From Cellvibrio sp. 79 (GTDB lineage: Bacteria; Pseudomonadota; Gammaproteobacteria; Pseudomonadales; Cellvibrionaceae), in contig MVDH01000001.1 of assembly GCA_003056245.1 (NCBI GenBank), forward strand, positions 423,028-487,027: a stretch of 64,000 nt of DNA, given 5' to 3'. Shown piece after piece: positions 45,145 to 54,544 of this stretch. Under the pieces are notes generated by a model. The model searched no databases and was not told where the DNA came from. It was given only the letters and a program-made list of their open reading frames with translations. The translations under genes and the position numbers were made by a program. Positions within the stretch are counted from its first letter, which is position 1. Every line of letters starts with the position of its first letter.

Positions 45145-45481
45145 GCTAATTGAGACTGATTGATAAAGAATTAATTCATTCGCAAGGCGGACACAGTAGC
45201 ACGTAGCAAGAAGTAGGTTTGGTCGAGCCGCGCACGCAGCCATGCCCAACATTAAAGCTCTGCCTGCGCGGTCCTACTCACTTGTTTGCTGCGGGACCTA
45301 CTGCTGCACAGGCAGAGTAGTGGAAGCGGTTTGGGTTATGAGTTTGATGAAATAATAAGCATGAATCCTAATGGCATTAAGTACGGCTATGGTATTTAAT
45401 TGCCCATAAATTTCTGTCTTTAAATTGAGCTTCAATTAGAAGAATTTTTTCCCTGTATACATTCGATATTCAGAGTAATTT
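45145..45481. other. Divergent intergenic region with nested hairpins and repeat copy B
   Basis: No gene is seen in these 337 bases. CTCTGCCTG (45258-45266) pairs with CAGGCAGAG (45309-45317), enclosing GGTCC/GGACC, to give a roughly 60-bp nested hairpin. The right arm runs directly into the dispersed repeat at 45311-45360. The arm TGCACAGGCAGA is also found in the palindrome at 13748. The region must hold promoters for the M23 gene and for the SRPBCC gene. Confidence 0.5.
45311..45360. repeat. Dispersed 50-bp repeat, copy B
   Basis: GGCAGAGTAGTGGAAGCGGT opens the segment and GATGAAATAATAAGC closes it. It matches copy A at 29712-29761 with the same spacing. The middle is less conserved. It overlaps the right arm of the hairpin at 45258-45317. 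Confidence 0.6.
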
Positions 45482-46480
45482 ATGGATCAAGTTAAAAGCA
45501 GTAAACCAACCTATATAGGCCTTACTTTCGGTGTGTTATACGGATTATCGCTAAGGCTCTTATTCGCGATGGACGGGGCTGAAAAAGTAGGTGGGCTTGT
45601 CACCGTTTCTTTTCTGTTCCTTGTTCCCTATGCGATTGGGTTTATAAGAGTTCACTATGAGTGCAAGGAAAATAGTGCGGTTGGCTTTGGCAAAATGATA
45701 CTGGTCTCATGGGAGCCGATTTTTGTATTTATATTAATAACTGCTGTAACTTTACTTGAAGGAAGCATTTGTATTGTGATGGCTTTGCCGGTATTTCTGT
45801 TGCTGGCAGGTTTGGGCGGAATTACTGCTGGCATCTATCATCGTCTTACCTCGAAGAGAAAAAATGGAACCCTGGTTTCTGTAGCTCTTCTACCGCTATT
45901 AATATCGCCCATTGAAGTTAACTTTATTCATTTTTCAAAAACCTACCAGGTAGAAAATAGTATTGAAATACAGGCAAGCCCTGAGGTGGTTTGGCAGCAG
46001 CTCGCTAACGTGAGTACGATTGAAAAACATGAACTGCCCTTTTCGATAACCGCTTTAATCGGTGTGCCAAGGCCAATTGAGGCAAGTATGAACGCAGAAG
46101 GCGTAGGTGCTGTTCGTACCAGCAAATGGGAAAAGGGCGTAACATTTAAAGAAGTTATTACGGACTGGACGCCAAATAAAAGAATGGCCTATTCGTTTGA
46201 TATAGATCCGGATGCGATTCCCGATGATGCACTGGACCAGCATGTTAAGTTAGGTGGTGATTATTTCTCGCCGATCTTTGGTGAATATCAAATCACCAGC
46301 AACGGCGTAGGCAAAACGATATTGCATCTTAAGACTACACTACGTGACAATACTAATTTTGGTATCTATTCCAGAATGTGGGGTGAACTTATTTTTCAGG
46401 ATTTCCATATGTCATTGCTGACGTTGATGAAACATCGTTCTGAAGAGTTGCGCAACACGAATACGTTTGTTCGCCTATAA
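45482..46480 (+). CDS. Membrane protein with C-terminal SRPBCC (START-like) domain
   Basis: The 332-residue protein has four hydrophobic segments in the first 145 residues (for example TYIGLTFGVLYGLSLRLLFA and IFVFILITAVTLLEGSICIV). A SRPBCC-like domain follows, starting at SIEIQASPEVVWQQLANVST with WEKGVTFKEVITDWTPNKRM and a C-terminal helix. SRPBCC folds bind hydrophobic ligands; the ligand here is unknown. It stands alone between the repeat region and the ppiC-like gene. The ribosome site is weak (GAGTAATTT). Confidence 0.8.
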   Translation: MDQVKSSKPTYIGLTFGVLYGLSLRLLFAMDGAEKVGGLVTVSFLFLVPYAIGFIRVHYECKENSAVGFGKMILVSWEPIFVFILITAVTLLEGSICIVMALPVFLLLAGLGGITAGIYHRLTSKRKNGTLVSVALLPLLISPIEVNFIHFSKTYQVENSIEIQASPEVVWQQLANVSTIEKHELPFSITALIGVPRPIEASMNAEGVGAVRTSKWEKGVTFKEVITDWTPNKRMAYSFDIDPDAIPDDALDQHVKLGGDYFSPIFGEYQITSNGVGKTILHLKTTLRDNTNFGIYSRMWGELIFQDFHMSLLTLMKHRSEELRNTNTFVRL

Positions 46481-46577
46481 GTTGGAGTTCGCAAAGTCCC
46501 CCCAACCTATTTACTATTGTTCATTTGGTTATGAATGTTGAACTTAAAACTAAACGCACATATATACAGCGCCCATT

Positions 46578-46868
46578 ATGAATTCAAAAAGACAATCCGC
46601 ATCAGCCCGGCATATTTTAGTGAAAACTCAAAATGAGGCGGAAAAGATAAAGCAACTTATCGCTAAAGGCGCTGATTTTGGTGTTATGGCAAGGAAGCAT
46701 TCTATTTGCAGCTCCGCAAAAAAAGGCGGGAACCTTGGTGAATTTAGCCCAGGCCAAATGGTTAAAGCATTCGATAATGTTGTCTTTAAGTTACCGATAC
46801 ATGTGGTGCATGGTCCCATTAAAACCCAATTTGGTTTTCACCTGATTGAAACTATCTACCGTGATTAA
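46578..46868 (+). CDS. ppiC: Parvulin-type peptidyl-prolyl isomerase (PpiC-like)
   Basis: The 96-residue cytoplasmic protein is a bare parvulin domain: ASARHILVKTQNEAEKIKQL, FGVMARKHSICSSAKKGGNL, GEFSPGQMVKAFDNVVFKLP and QFGFHLIETIYRD. This is the size and motif set of E. coli PpiC (parvulin 10), which catalyses cis-trans isomerisation before proline. It has no signal peptide. It lies 67 bp upstream of greB on the same strand. Confidence 0.93.
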   Translation: MNSKRQSASARHILVKTQNEAEKIKQLIAKGADFGVMARKHSICSSAKKGGNLGEFSPGQMVKAFDNVVFKLPIHVVHGPIKTQFGFHLIETIYRD

Positions 46869-46935
46869 GGCTATCTATTGAGATTAAGTTGTTGTCACTT
46901 TTGTTTATAATTGCTGTTCTGTGTAAAAAGAAAGG

Positions 46936-47418
46936 GTGAATAGATTGCATACGCCATTGATAACAAAACAAGGGTTAGAGGATTTAAAAAAAGAACTTGA
47001 TGAACTGTGGCGAGTTGAGCGGCCGGACGTAACGAAAAAGGTGTCCTGGGCGGCGAGTTTGGGAGACAGAAGTGAGAACGCGGATTATCAATATAATAAA
47101 AAGCGGCTCAGGGAAATTGACCGCCGCGTTCGGTATCTGCGCAAATGCCTGGAGAATCTTAAAGTGGTGGAATATCGCCCGGAACAGGAAGGGAAGGTTT
47201 TCTTTGGGGCCTGGGTTGAAGTTGAAGACGATGACGGTCGAATTTTGAAATTCAGAATAGTCGGTTACGATGAAATTTTTAATCGCAAAGACTACATATC
47301 CATCGATGCGCCTATGGCCCGCGCATTATTAAAAAAACAAATAGGTGATGAAGCTGACGTAAAAACTGAAGCGGGCACAACAACCTGGTATGTTAATTCA
47401 ATCCACTATGAAAAGTAG
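46936..47418 (+). CDS. greB: Transcription elongation factor GreB
   Basis: The 160-residue protein starts at a GTG behind AAAGGGTGAA-type sequence and reads MNRLHTPLITKQGLEDLKKE. Its coiled coil includes SLGDRSENADYQYNKKRLRE, where the acidic tip D and E residues (GDRSENADY) reach the RNA polymerase active site and stimulate cleavage of backtracked RNA. The C-terminal FKBP-like domain has GAWVEVEDDDGRILKFRIVG. The sequence fits GreB better than GreA (EVEDDDGR, REIDRRVRYLRK). Confidence 0.94.
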   Translation: MNRLHTPLITKQGLEDLKKELDELWRVERPDVTKKVSWAASLGDRSENADYQYNKKRLREIDRRVRYLRKCLENLKVVEYRPEQEGKVFFGAWVEVEDDDGRILKFRIVGYDEIFNRKDYISIDAPMARALLKKQIGDEADVKTEAGTTTWYVNSIHYEK

Positions 47419-47558
47419 TATTTGAAAAATAGTTTCTTCGATCTCAGTTGTTGTGCGAAAGGCTTGTATGCAAAGTGCTCGAAATTACACGGTGCTTTCA
47501 TGGCATATTGATTGCTGGTGTTGTGTCCAACCTTATCCAATTGTTGGGATTGATTGCC

Positions 47559-48461
47559 ATGAGAAAACATAATTTCTATTTGTTGTGGATTATTCTTGCG
47601 TTGTTACTATCGGGTTGTAGCCAATTTGCCGTGAGACCAGCGCTGCAAGCCGGGGATATTAAAGAAGGTGTTTTGTATGATTTGCGCAGCCAAACGCCGG
47701 TCGCGCGCGATCATTTAATTAACGCTATTCTCGCCAGTGATTATGTGGTGCTCGGCGAGCGCCATGACAATCCATTGCATCATGAATTGCAATTGTGGGT
47801 GCTCCAGCAACTCCAGGCGAAGCAGTGGCTTACGCAATTAAATCTGGAAATGATTAAACCACAGCAACAAAAAAATTTCACCGCGCTTTCGCCAGCAATC
47901 GCAGAAGATAAGGCCGCGCTGCAAAAAGCATTGGCATGGCCGGGCGATGGCTGGCCATGGGCTGACTATGATGATCTTGTGCAATTCGCAGTGAAAAATT
48001 CCATTTCCTTGAGCAGCGCCAATATTGATCAGGACCAGATCAAGGCGTTGTATAAAGGTGACATACCGTCACCACAAGTGATGTTGAATCCTGAAGCAAA
48101 AGCATCGCTGTTGCGCGATATTGAAGAGTCCCATTGTGGATTCATCAAGGAGCCGCAAACCAGCAAGATGCTATCAATCCAACTCGCGCGCGATGACGCC
48201 ATGGCAACCAGTTTATTGCAAGCCAGGCGTGGGACTGCGTTAATTGCCGGTGCATTTCATGCGCGCAAGGATTTGGGTTTTCCGTTGCATTTGCAACAGC
48301 GTGCTGCAAATAAAACACTTATTTCACTGGCATTGGTAGAAACGGATGAAGTGGCTACGCAGCAGAAATTAAGCGCACTTGCACAACAATACGATGTGAT
48401 CTGGGTAACGCCGGTACACGAACGTGAAGATCCATGCGCGGCGTTTACCAAATCCAAATAA
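47559..48461 (+). CDS. ChaN-like lipoprotein
   Basis: From the ATG at 47559 the 300-residue protein has a signal peptide with a lipobox (LLLSGC). The ChaN/DUF399 domain shows YVVLGERHDNPLHHELQLWV near the start, NLEMIKPQQQ, WPWADYDDLVQFAV and ALIAGAFHARKDLG near the end. ChaN-like proteins (haem-binding iron-regulated lipoproteins such as Campylobacter ChaN) share this fold. His residues in GERHDNPLHH and GAFHARKD are candidate ligands. Upstream in-frame codons to 47448 are not considered coding because they disrupt the signal peptide. Confidence 0.85.
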   Translation: MRKHNFYLLWIILALLLSGCSQFAVRPALQAGDIKEGVLYDLRSQTPVARDHLINAILASDYVVLGERHDNPLHHELQLWVLQQLQAKQWLTQLNLEMIKPQQQKNFTALSPAIAEDKAALQKALAWPGDGWPWADYDDLVQFAVKNSISLSSANIDQDQIKALYKGDIPSPQVMLNPEAKASLLRDIEESHCGFIKEPQTSKMLSIQLARDDAMATSLLQARRGTALIAGAFHARKDLGFPLHLQQRAANKTLISLALVETDEVATQQKLSALAQQYDVIWVTPVHEREDPCAAFTKSK

Positions 48462-48528
48462 CGGCTATTTTATACATCCACTTTATACTTTCATTTTATA
48501 AGGCAATGCCTACGTGAATGGTGAAAGT

Positions 48529-48562
48529 GCCCGGTGAATCTGCCGGGCCCAATCACTGGGCC
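48529..48562. terminator. Two overlapping GC-rich hairpins between convergent genes
   Basis: GCCCGG/CCGGGC (48529-48548) and GGCCCA/TGGGCC (48546-48562) are adjacent hairpins sharing a few bases, so only one can form fully at a time. They sit between the convergent chaN-like and S9 peptidase genes. No long T-run follows on either strand. Confidence 0.45.
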
Positions 48563-48565
48563 TCA

Positions 48566-50437
48566 TTACATTTCGCTAAATACTTTTTGATAAAATGCTA
48601 ATTCCGCTTCCAATGCACGTTGAATTGTTTGTGCCTGACGGAAACCGTGTGCTTCTTCAGCAAAGGTCACGTATTCGGTGTAAATACCTTTTGCGGTGAG
48701 TGCATTAACCATTGCTTCTGCTTGCGCAGGTGGCACCACTTTATCTTGCAGACCCTGCAAAAAAATCACCGGACAATTTAATTGCTCGATGTGATGGATG
48801 GGCGAGCGCGCCTGATAAATCGCTTGCTCTCGCGGATACGCACCGACGAGTGAATCCAGGTAATGTACTTCAAACTTATGGGTATCTTTTGCCAATGCTT
48901 CAAGGTCGCCGATACCGTACAGGCTCGCACCTGCTTTAAACACATTGGTAAATGTTAATGCGGCTAATACGGTGTAACCGCCAGCGCTGGAACCGCGAAT
49001 GGCGATTTTGTTTTTATCCACTAAACCTTGTGCAATTAAATAATCCACACCACTGCATGCATCAATAACATCAGTAATGCCCCAGTTATTTTTCAATCGG
49101 TCACGATACTGGCGGCCGTAACCAGTGCTACCGCGATAATTTATATCCAACACGGCAAAACCGCGGCTGGTCCAAAACTGGATTTTTAAATTTAATCCGG
49201 TTTCGGTGGCTCCAGTGGGGCCTCCATGGCAGACAATGATAAGCGGTGGCAAGCTATCATGTGGTGGAGATATCTCAATATTTTTCGGAGGATAAAAAAA
49301 TGCATGTGCGCTGTCGCCATCGCGTGTGGAAAAAGTGACAGGCGTTGATTGTGAGATATAGTCGGTGCTGACCGGGTCGTTATTTAGCGTGATTGGATAA
49401 ATCGCTGCGGAAATGAATGCCCATAATTGCGGTGCCGTAGTTGCGCTTGATGCTACAAAGTATGCGGTGTTATTACGACAATGCACCGCTGATATATCGC
49501 GAAAATCCGAATCGATGGATTGTAATTTTTTTTTGTGAATATCAATAATTCCCAGATGCCAATAACCTTGCTGGCTGTAGCAACAAAAAATTTCATTTTC
49601 GTTGAGGAAACCGTAAGTACTCATTCCGAAAACCCACTGTGGTGTGGCGAATTCGGCATCCAAAATAATTATTGGCTCTGCACCTGTGCCATTCCAGTGA
49701 TAAATATTCCACCAGTTGTTGCGATCAGAAACAAAAAATAAATCGCCCGCTGGCGACCATTGGGGCTGGAATATGGACTCTGTAACACTACCTGCAATAA
49801 TTTTTTCTCGCAGTACATTAGCTTGCTCGTCCAATTCTGCCACTACACACTCGGTACCATCCCACGGCATTTGCGGATGAAACCAGCGTAAATAGCTTAA
49901 ATTTTTTCCATCGGGCGACACACGCGGATTGGAATAAAAGTCTGCGCCTTTCGCCAGTATTTTGATTGCTCCGGTTTGTAAATGAATGGCAACAATACTG
50001 GCATCCGGATGGTGAGAATTTTCGGTGTAATCTTCTTGCACGGCCAACAAGCATTGGCGCTGCGCATCAAAATAAAAATCGGCGTAGCGAAATGCGCCTT
50101 CCGGCGTTAATGGTTTTGTACGCACGAAATCAATATCGTATTGATAGATTCGCTGATCGCTATCTTGCACGAAAAAAATAAATGCTTCAGTCGCAAGATA
50201 GGATGAACCACCGTATTCCTGCGCGCGGGTACGAATGCTTAATGGTGTTGCGAACAGCGTGGTACGTACGCCGGAGTGTTCATACACCAGTACATTGCGG
50301 CCTTTTTCTTGCGGACGGGTTTCCAGCCAGTAGAGCCGGTCACCTACAGCCTGCGGATCGCTGATGCGAACGCTTTGCGCTGTCAATGATTCCGGGGTGA
50401 TAGGCGATGGCCAGTGGCCGTAGTGATTAACATTCAT
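48566..50437 (-). CDS. S9 family prolyl oligopeptidase-like serine peptidase
   Basis: The 623-residue protein has an N-terminal beta-propeller (residues about 40-350) and a C-terminal alpha/beta hydrolase. The nucleophile is in IAIRGSSAGGYTVLAALT, the Asp in FLQGLQDKVVPPAQAE, and the His in FAEEAHGFRQAQT. The oxyanion-side HGGPTGATETGLNLKIQFW and GFAVLDINYRGSTGYGRQYR are typical of the dipeptidyl/acylaminoacyl peptidase branch (S9C). No signal peptide is visible, so it is probably cytoplasmic and degrades short peptides. The start ATG at 50437 is close to the first conserved region. It is divergent from tilS. Confidence 0.92.
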   Translation of the reverse strand: MNVNHYGHWPSPITPESLTAQSVRISDPQAVGDRLYWLETRPQEKGRNVLVYEHSGVRTTLFATPLSIRTRAQEYGGSSYLATEAFIFFVQDSDQRIYQYDIDFVRTKPLTPEGAFRYADFYFDAQRQCLLAVQEDYTENSHHPDASIVAIHLQTGAIKILAKGADFYSNPRVSPDGKNLSYLRWFHPQMPWDGTECVVAELDEQANVLREKIIAGSVTESIFQPQWSPAGDLFFVSDRNNWWNIYHWNGTGAEPIIILDAEFATPQWVFGMSTYGFLNENEIFCCYSQQGYWHLGIIDIHKKKLQSIDSDFRDISAVHCRNNTAYFVASSATTAPQLWAFISAAIYPITLNNDPVSTDYISQSTPVTFSTRDGDSAHAFFYPPKNIEISPPHDSLPPLIIVCHGGPTGATETGLNLKIQFWTSRGFAVLDINYRGSTGYGRQYRDRLKNNWGITDVIDACSGVDYLIAQGLVDKNKIAIRGSSAGGYTVLAALTFTNVFKAGASLYGIGDLEALAKDTHKFEVHYLDSLVGAYPREQAIYQARSPIHHIEQLNCPVIFLQGLQDKVVPPAQAEAMVNALTAKGIYTEYVTFAEEAHGFRQAQTIQRALEAELAFYQKVFSEM

Positions 50438-50586
50438 AGGCGTTATTTGATCTGTTAGGTGCTATTAACAAAAGATAAGGTTGAATAAGTCGCCACATTG
50501 GCCGGTTTTGCGTATTTTGCGCTGTAATTTGTAATGAGTTTTGTCTTGTTAGCGATTCCGCATTAATCTACGCATTTAATTTCACA

Positions 50587-51900
50587 ATGCAACGCCACAT
50601 TATGCCGGATTTTAGCCTTGAACAATTACGCTCCTATCTTTCCAGATATCTGCCCCAAGCAGATGATTCTGCCTGTTCTGTATGGTGGATAGGTTTTAGT
50701 GGCGGGCTGGATTCAACTGTGTTGCTGCATGCGCTAGCCCATTTAAATTTGCCGGTAACGCTGCGCGCCCTGCATATCAATCACCAGATTTCACCCAATG
50801 CGGATGTATGGCAACAGCAGTGCGAACAATTTTGTAAACAATTAAATGTGACATTCCTCGCTGAAAAAGTGCAGGTAAAAAATAGCGGTAAAGGTATTGA
50901 AGATGCGGCACGCGAAGCGCGGTATAACGTATTTGAGCGCTTTGTGGATGAAGGCAATTATTTATTTACGGCGCATCACGGTAATGATCAGGCGGAAACT
51001 TTATTGTTGCGTTTACTGCGTGGCACCGGGCCGCGTGGTTTGGCTGCTATTGCCGGGGAAAGGAAACTGACGAGTGGAGGAGTGTTAATTCGCCCGCTAT
51101 TACATTTTTCGCGTACGGAATTGGAAGCATACGCACACACCCAACAATTGAATTGGGTCGATGATGAAAGCAACCAGGATGATCATTACGACCGCAACTT
51201 TTTACGCAATCAGATAATGCCGCTGTTGCAATCACGCTGGCCGGTTTTTATGCGCAAGTGGCAACAAACGGCAGAGCTGTGTGCACAGCAGGAGAATTTG
51301 CTGGAAGAGTTTGCGCAGCAGGATCTGGAGCATGCCAAACTCAGGACTGAACGAGTAGGGCAGAGTATTGATTTCCTTTGGTTGAAGTCATTGTCGATGG
51401 CTCGTCGCCAAAATCTGTTGCGCTATTGGTTGCGCACAGCAAATTGTGAATCACCGGAAACTGCGCATTGGCAGCAGTTGGAAACACAATTATTCAACGC
51501 ACGTGAAGATTCCAATATTGATATCAGCTGGGGCAAGTATTCTTTGCGCCCCTATCAAGGCCGATTATTTTTGTTGCCTGCCGAATTTCCTTTATTGGAG
51601 TTACAGCTCGTTGAAACGATTGCAGTAGAAAACGCTGCATCAAAGTATTTGCGTGCGGATTTGCCCGACTTGCAAATTCGTAATCGTGCCGGTGGTGAGC
51701 GTTGCAAACCAGCCGGTCGCAACCATTCACAAACGTTGAAAAAATTATTGCAGGAGTATCAATTGGAACCCTGGTTGCGTGATGCGTTACCACTTGTTTA
51801 TAGCGAAGAGCATTTGGTTGCTGTCGGCGATTTATGGATTTGCGATGGTTATGTTGCGGCGGAAGGAGATCCCGCGTTGCAATTGATTTGGCATCGCTAG
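50587..51900 (+). CDS. tilS: tRNA(Ile)-lysidine synthetase
   Basis: The protein (437 residues, or 432 from the alternative ATG at 50602) has the PP-loop ATP-binding motif FSGGLDSTVLLHALAHL, then LRALHINHQISPNAD, EDAAREARYNVFER and FTAHHGNDQAETLLLRLLRG. These define TilS, which converts C34 of the minor tRNA-Ile to lysidine so that it reads AUA. The C-terminal substrate-binding part contains RNRAGGERCKPAGRNHSQTL and KKLLQEYQLEPWLRDALPLV. Neither start has a strong ribosome site. It converges with the FG-GAP gene on a shared terminator. Confidence 0.95.
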   Translation: MQRHIMPDFSLEQLRSYLSRYLPQADDSACSVWWIGFSGGLDSTVLLHALAHLNLPVTLRALHINHQISPNADVWQQQCEQFCKQLNVTFLAEKVQVKNSGKGIEDAAREARYNVFERFVDEGNYLFTAHHGNDQAETLLLRLLRGTGPRGLAAIAGERKLTSGGVLIRPLLHFSRTELEAYAHTQQLNWVDDESNQDDHYDRNFLRNQIMPLLQSRWPVFMRKWQQTAELCAQQENLLEEFAQQDLEHAKLRTERVGQSIDFLWLKSLSMARRQNLLRYWLRTANCESPETAHWQQLETQLFNAREDSNIDISWGKYSLRPYQGRLFLLPAEFPLLELQLVETIAVENAASKYLRADLPDLQIRNRAGGERCKPAGRNHSQTLKKLLQEYQLEPWLRDALPLVYSEEHLVAVGDLWICDGYVAAEGDPALQLIWHR

Positions 51901-51949
51901 TTGTATTGAGTGTGATGATTATATTTTTTCGTGGTGGTATTAGTCGTTT

Positions 51950-51990
51950 GCAATAAAAACGGGAGGCTTTTGGCCTCCCGTTTTTATTGC
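51950..51990. terminator. Strong bidirectional intrinsic terminator
   Basis: GCAATAAAAACGGGAGGC and GCCTCCCGTTTTTATTGC form a perfect 18-bp stem with a five-base loop. The GC core is flanked by A5 and T5, so it terminates both tilS (plus) and the FG-GAP lipoprotein gene (minus). Confidence 0.93.
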
Positions 51991-52005
51991 AGCAAGATGT
52001 ATATT

Positions 52006-54261
52006 TTAGAACAGGTAAACTGCTCCGGATACTTCTGCACTGTTATCGTTTTGATCGAGTTCACCATCGGCCAAACTGGAGGTGCTGCTACTGGATTGGC
52101 TGGAGGTGGATGATGCAGACGAGTAGCCACGTCCTGATTCACGGTGTGCACCTACCGCCAGGGTTTTGCCGTCACCGGATAAATCCACACTTAAACCGAA
52201 GCGATCATTTTTCTCGGCGTTGCTGGCTTTAACATAGCTTTGTTGGGTCCAAACGCTATTGGTGCGTGTGAACACAAATACAGCTCCGGCACTTTCTGCG
52301 CTGGCATCACCCTGGTCACCATTTATCCCTTTAGAGTTGCTGGCTTCACGATAGGAACCGACCGCAATCGTATTGCCGTCGTGCGACACGCTCACATCGC
52401 CTCCAAATTCGCCGGCAAGGGTAATCGTCGATGGCTTCAGATAGGCTTGCTGGCTCCAGGTGGTGCCACTGCGTCCGAATACATAAGCAGAACCCGAACC
52501 TACTTGCTTGGCAACTTCTTGCACTTTGGTTTTATCAATGGTGTCTCTATTGCTGGTATCAACACTGTCAGTGGTGTCACCGTTGGCGCCCACCACCAGG
52601 GTATTACCATCACCGGAAATATCAACGCTGGAGCCGAAGAGCGTATTAAAGAAAGTAGTAGCGGGTTTCAGGTAAGCTTCCTGGGTCCAGATATTGTTTG
52701 CACGGGTAAACACATAGGCTGCACCGTTGTTTATTCCATAACGTTCGAAGTAGGCATCTTCACACGCCAGGTCCAACACATACTGGTCGCCGTCCGGGTA
52801 GTAACAGGAGTTGTCAGCCTGGTTTCCGTTTATGCCTTTAGCCTGGCTGTCTTCACCAATCGCGCCGACCACAATGGTATTCCCATCCGTTGATAGCGCA
52901 ATACTGGTGCCGAAGGCATCACCCTGTTCGGCATTGGAATTTTTCAGCAATGCTTGCTGCATCCAGCCATTTTCCTTGCGGACCAGAATTTGTACAGCCC
53001 CAGAGGCAGTGCCACCCTTATAAGAGCTGGTAGAACTGACTGAGCTGGCTGAACTTGAAGAAATGCTTGAGCTGCTAACAGAAGATGAGCTAACGGAACT
53101 GGACGAACTACTGGGGTAATACACGATACATTCAGGCTGGGAAGAAGCCTGGTAAGCTATAACGCCGCTCATCGCCAGACTATCGCTGGTAGCTCCTATT
53201 GCAAGGGTTTTACCGTCCCCTGAAAGAGCGAGAGTTTCGCCGAAACGCAGCTCTTTAAAGTAGGTGACTGATTTAACGTACGCATCCTGAGTCCATTCTT
53301 TGTTGGCGCGGGTGAAAACGTAAACTGCTCCCGTATTATTTTCAACCGCCGCAAAAACGCTCTGCGCAGGATCGGAACTGTTATAGATACGTTGTTCATA
53401 ATTATCCTGATTACAGTTAACACCATTGGATATGCTGTCTTCCAACAGGGCCGAAACCGCCAGGGTGTTACCATCATCGGATAAAGCAACTTTGTAACCA
53501 AAACGATCATTCGGTAACACGCGATTGCTATTCAGGTTAGGCTGCTCGGTATTGGAGGCCTTTAGGTAGGCTTCCTGGACCCATATACCATTCTCTTTCA
53601 CGAAGATATAAACCGCACCGGCGTTGGTGCTGTCATTGTTTGTCTGGTCGCCATTAGCGCCAACGGCTTTACTGTCTTCAGCAGGGGCACCGACCGCCAG
53701 GGTTTTTCCATCGGCCGAAATTGCAATGCTCCAGCCGAAAGAGTCAAAGCTTTCCCCATTGGATGCTTTCAGGTAGCCAATTGCCTTGATCATCTCGGTC
53801 GCCGTAAAGGTGAGGTCCGATTTCTCGCTGCATACATCAGCAGCGTCACAGGCTTCTACGTAATAGTAGTTATTGACCCAATCATGGACATGCACGCCGA
53901 TCTCGTCGGTAGCCTGGGTAGTCGTCAGGTTGCCACCTACCTGGGTTACGCCGCCCACGGCTTTATCATGCTTGAACAGCTTGTAATAGGTTGCACCATC
54001 CACAGCGCTCCATTGAAAAGTCAGCTGCTTTGGATTTTGCGCTTCTACTTTAACGCTGGGCCAGTCGCCGGAACCATTAGCAGGTACCGAAGCAGAGCTA
54101 AAACTGCTGCGAATAGAAGAAGAAACACTGGAAGATGAAGAGCTGGCTGAGGACTTGTTGTCGCTGCCACCGCCGCAGGCGGTTAATACTAATGAGCCTG
54201 CCAACAGCGAAAGAAGCAGGGTGGAGCGCTGTATCAGCGGCGAGAAACGATCAATATTCAT
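52006..54261 (-). CDS. FG-GAP beta-propeller lipoprotein with poly-Ser linkers
   Basis: The 751-residue protein has a signal peptide and lipobox (GSLVLTAC), a Ser-rich linker (about 35-60) and a fibronectin-III-like domain (about 60-145; PKQLTFQWSAVDGATYYKLF). Seven FG-GAP-type repeats follow, such as FGWSIAISADGKTLAVGAPA, FGYKVALSDDGNTLAVSALL and FGLSVDLSGDGKTLAVGAHR, which fits a seven-bladed integrin-like propeller. Two of the repeats are interrupted by extra poly-Ser runs, the second close to the C-terminus. Asp-rich DGDG-like loops would bind calcium. It is probably an outer-surface lipoprotein. Ligands are unknown. Confidence 0.85.
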   Translation of the reverse strand: MNIDRFSPLIQRSTLLLSLLAGSLVLTACGGGSDNKSSASSSSSSVSSSIRSSFSSASVPANGSGDWPSVKVEAQNPKQLTFQWSAVDGATYYKLFKHDKAVGGVTQVGGNLTTTQATDEIGVHVHDWVNNYYYVEACDAADVCSEKSDLTFTATEMIKAIGYLKASNGESFDSFGWSIAISADGKTLAVGAPAEDSKAVGANGDQTNNDSTNAGAVYIFVKENGIWVQEAYLKASNTEQPNLNSNRVLPNDRFGYKVALSDDGNTLAVSALLEDSISNGVNCNQDNYEQRIYNSSDPAQSVFAAVENNTGAVYVFTRANKEWTQDAYVKSVTYFKELRFGETLALSGDGKTLAIGATSDSLAMSGVIAYQASSQPECIVYYPSSSSSSVSSSSVSSSSISSSSASSVSSTSSYKGGTASGAVQILVRKENGWMQQALLKNSNAEQGDAFGTSIALSTDGNTIVVGAIGEDSQAKGINGNQADNSCYYPDGDQYVLDLACEDAYFERYGINNGAAYVFTRANNIWTQEAYLKPATTFFNTLFGSSVDISGDGNTLVVGANGDTTDSVDTSNRDTIDKTKVQEVAKQVGSGSAYVFGRSGTTWSQQAYLKPSTITLAGEFGGDVSVSHDGNTIAVGSYREASNSKGINGDQGDASAESAGAVFVFTRTNSVWTQQSYVKASNAEKNDRFGLSVDLSGDGKTLAVGAHRESGRGYSSASSTSSQSSSSTSSLADGELDQNDNSAEVSGAVYLF

Positions 54262-54503
54262 TCAGCAAGTTCCTGAGGGGTTAAAACTGGTCGGTGATTC
54301 TGTGTGTCGCGGCGCTTGGTGTCAATCAAATCGCCTGCGACAAGTGCTTTTGAGGCAAAACAGAGTGGCATAAAGACCGTTAAACAGGGGTATTGGTTCA
54401 TTGCCCCGCGAGGTTCTATACAATTCGCGGCCCCGTGCAATTTATATGATTGTGCAATCTAACCCGAATTGTGCCACCGGAGTTGTGAGCAATTGTGAAA
54501 GGT

Positions 54504-54526
54504 GCCGGCAGTATCGGGCTGCCGGC
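54504..54526. terminator. Hairpin downstream of the dihaem protein gene
   Basis: GCCGGCAG and CTGCCGGC form an 8-bp stem with a seven-base loop, 18 bp past the stop codon of the minus-strand gene at 54545. The trailing sequence is T-rich only in the plus direction, so strength on the minus strand is uncertain. Confidence 0.5.
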
Positions 54527-54544
54527 TTTATTGGAGGCTTTTTG

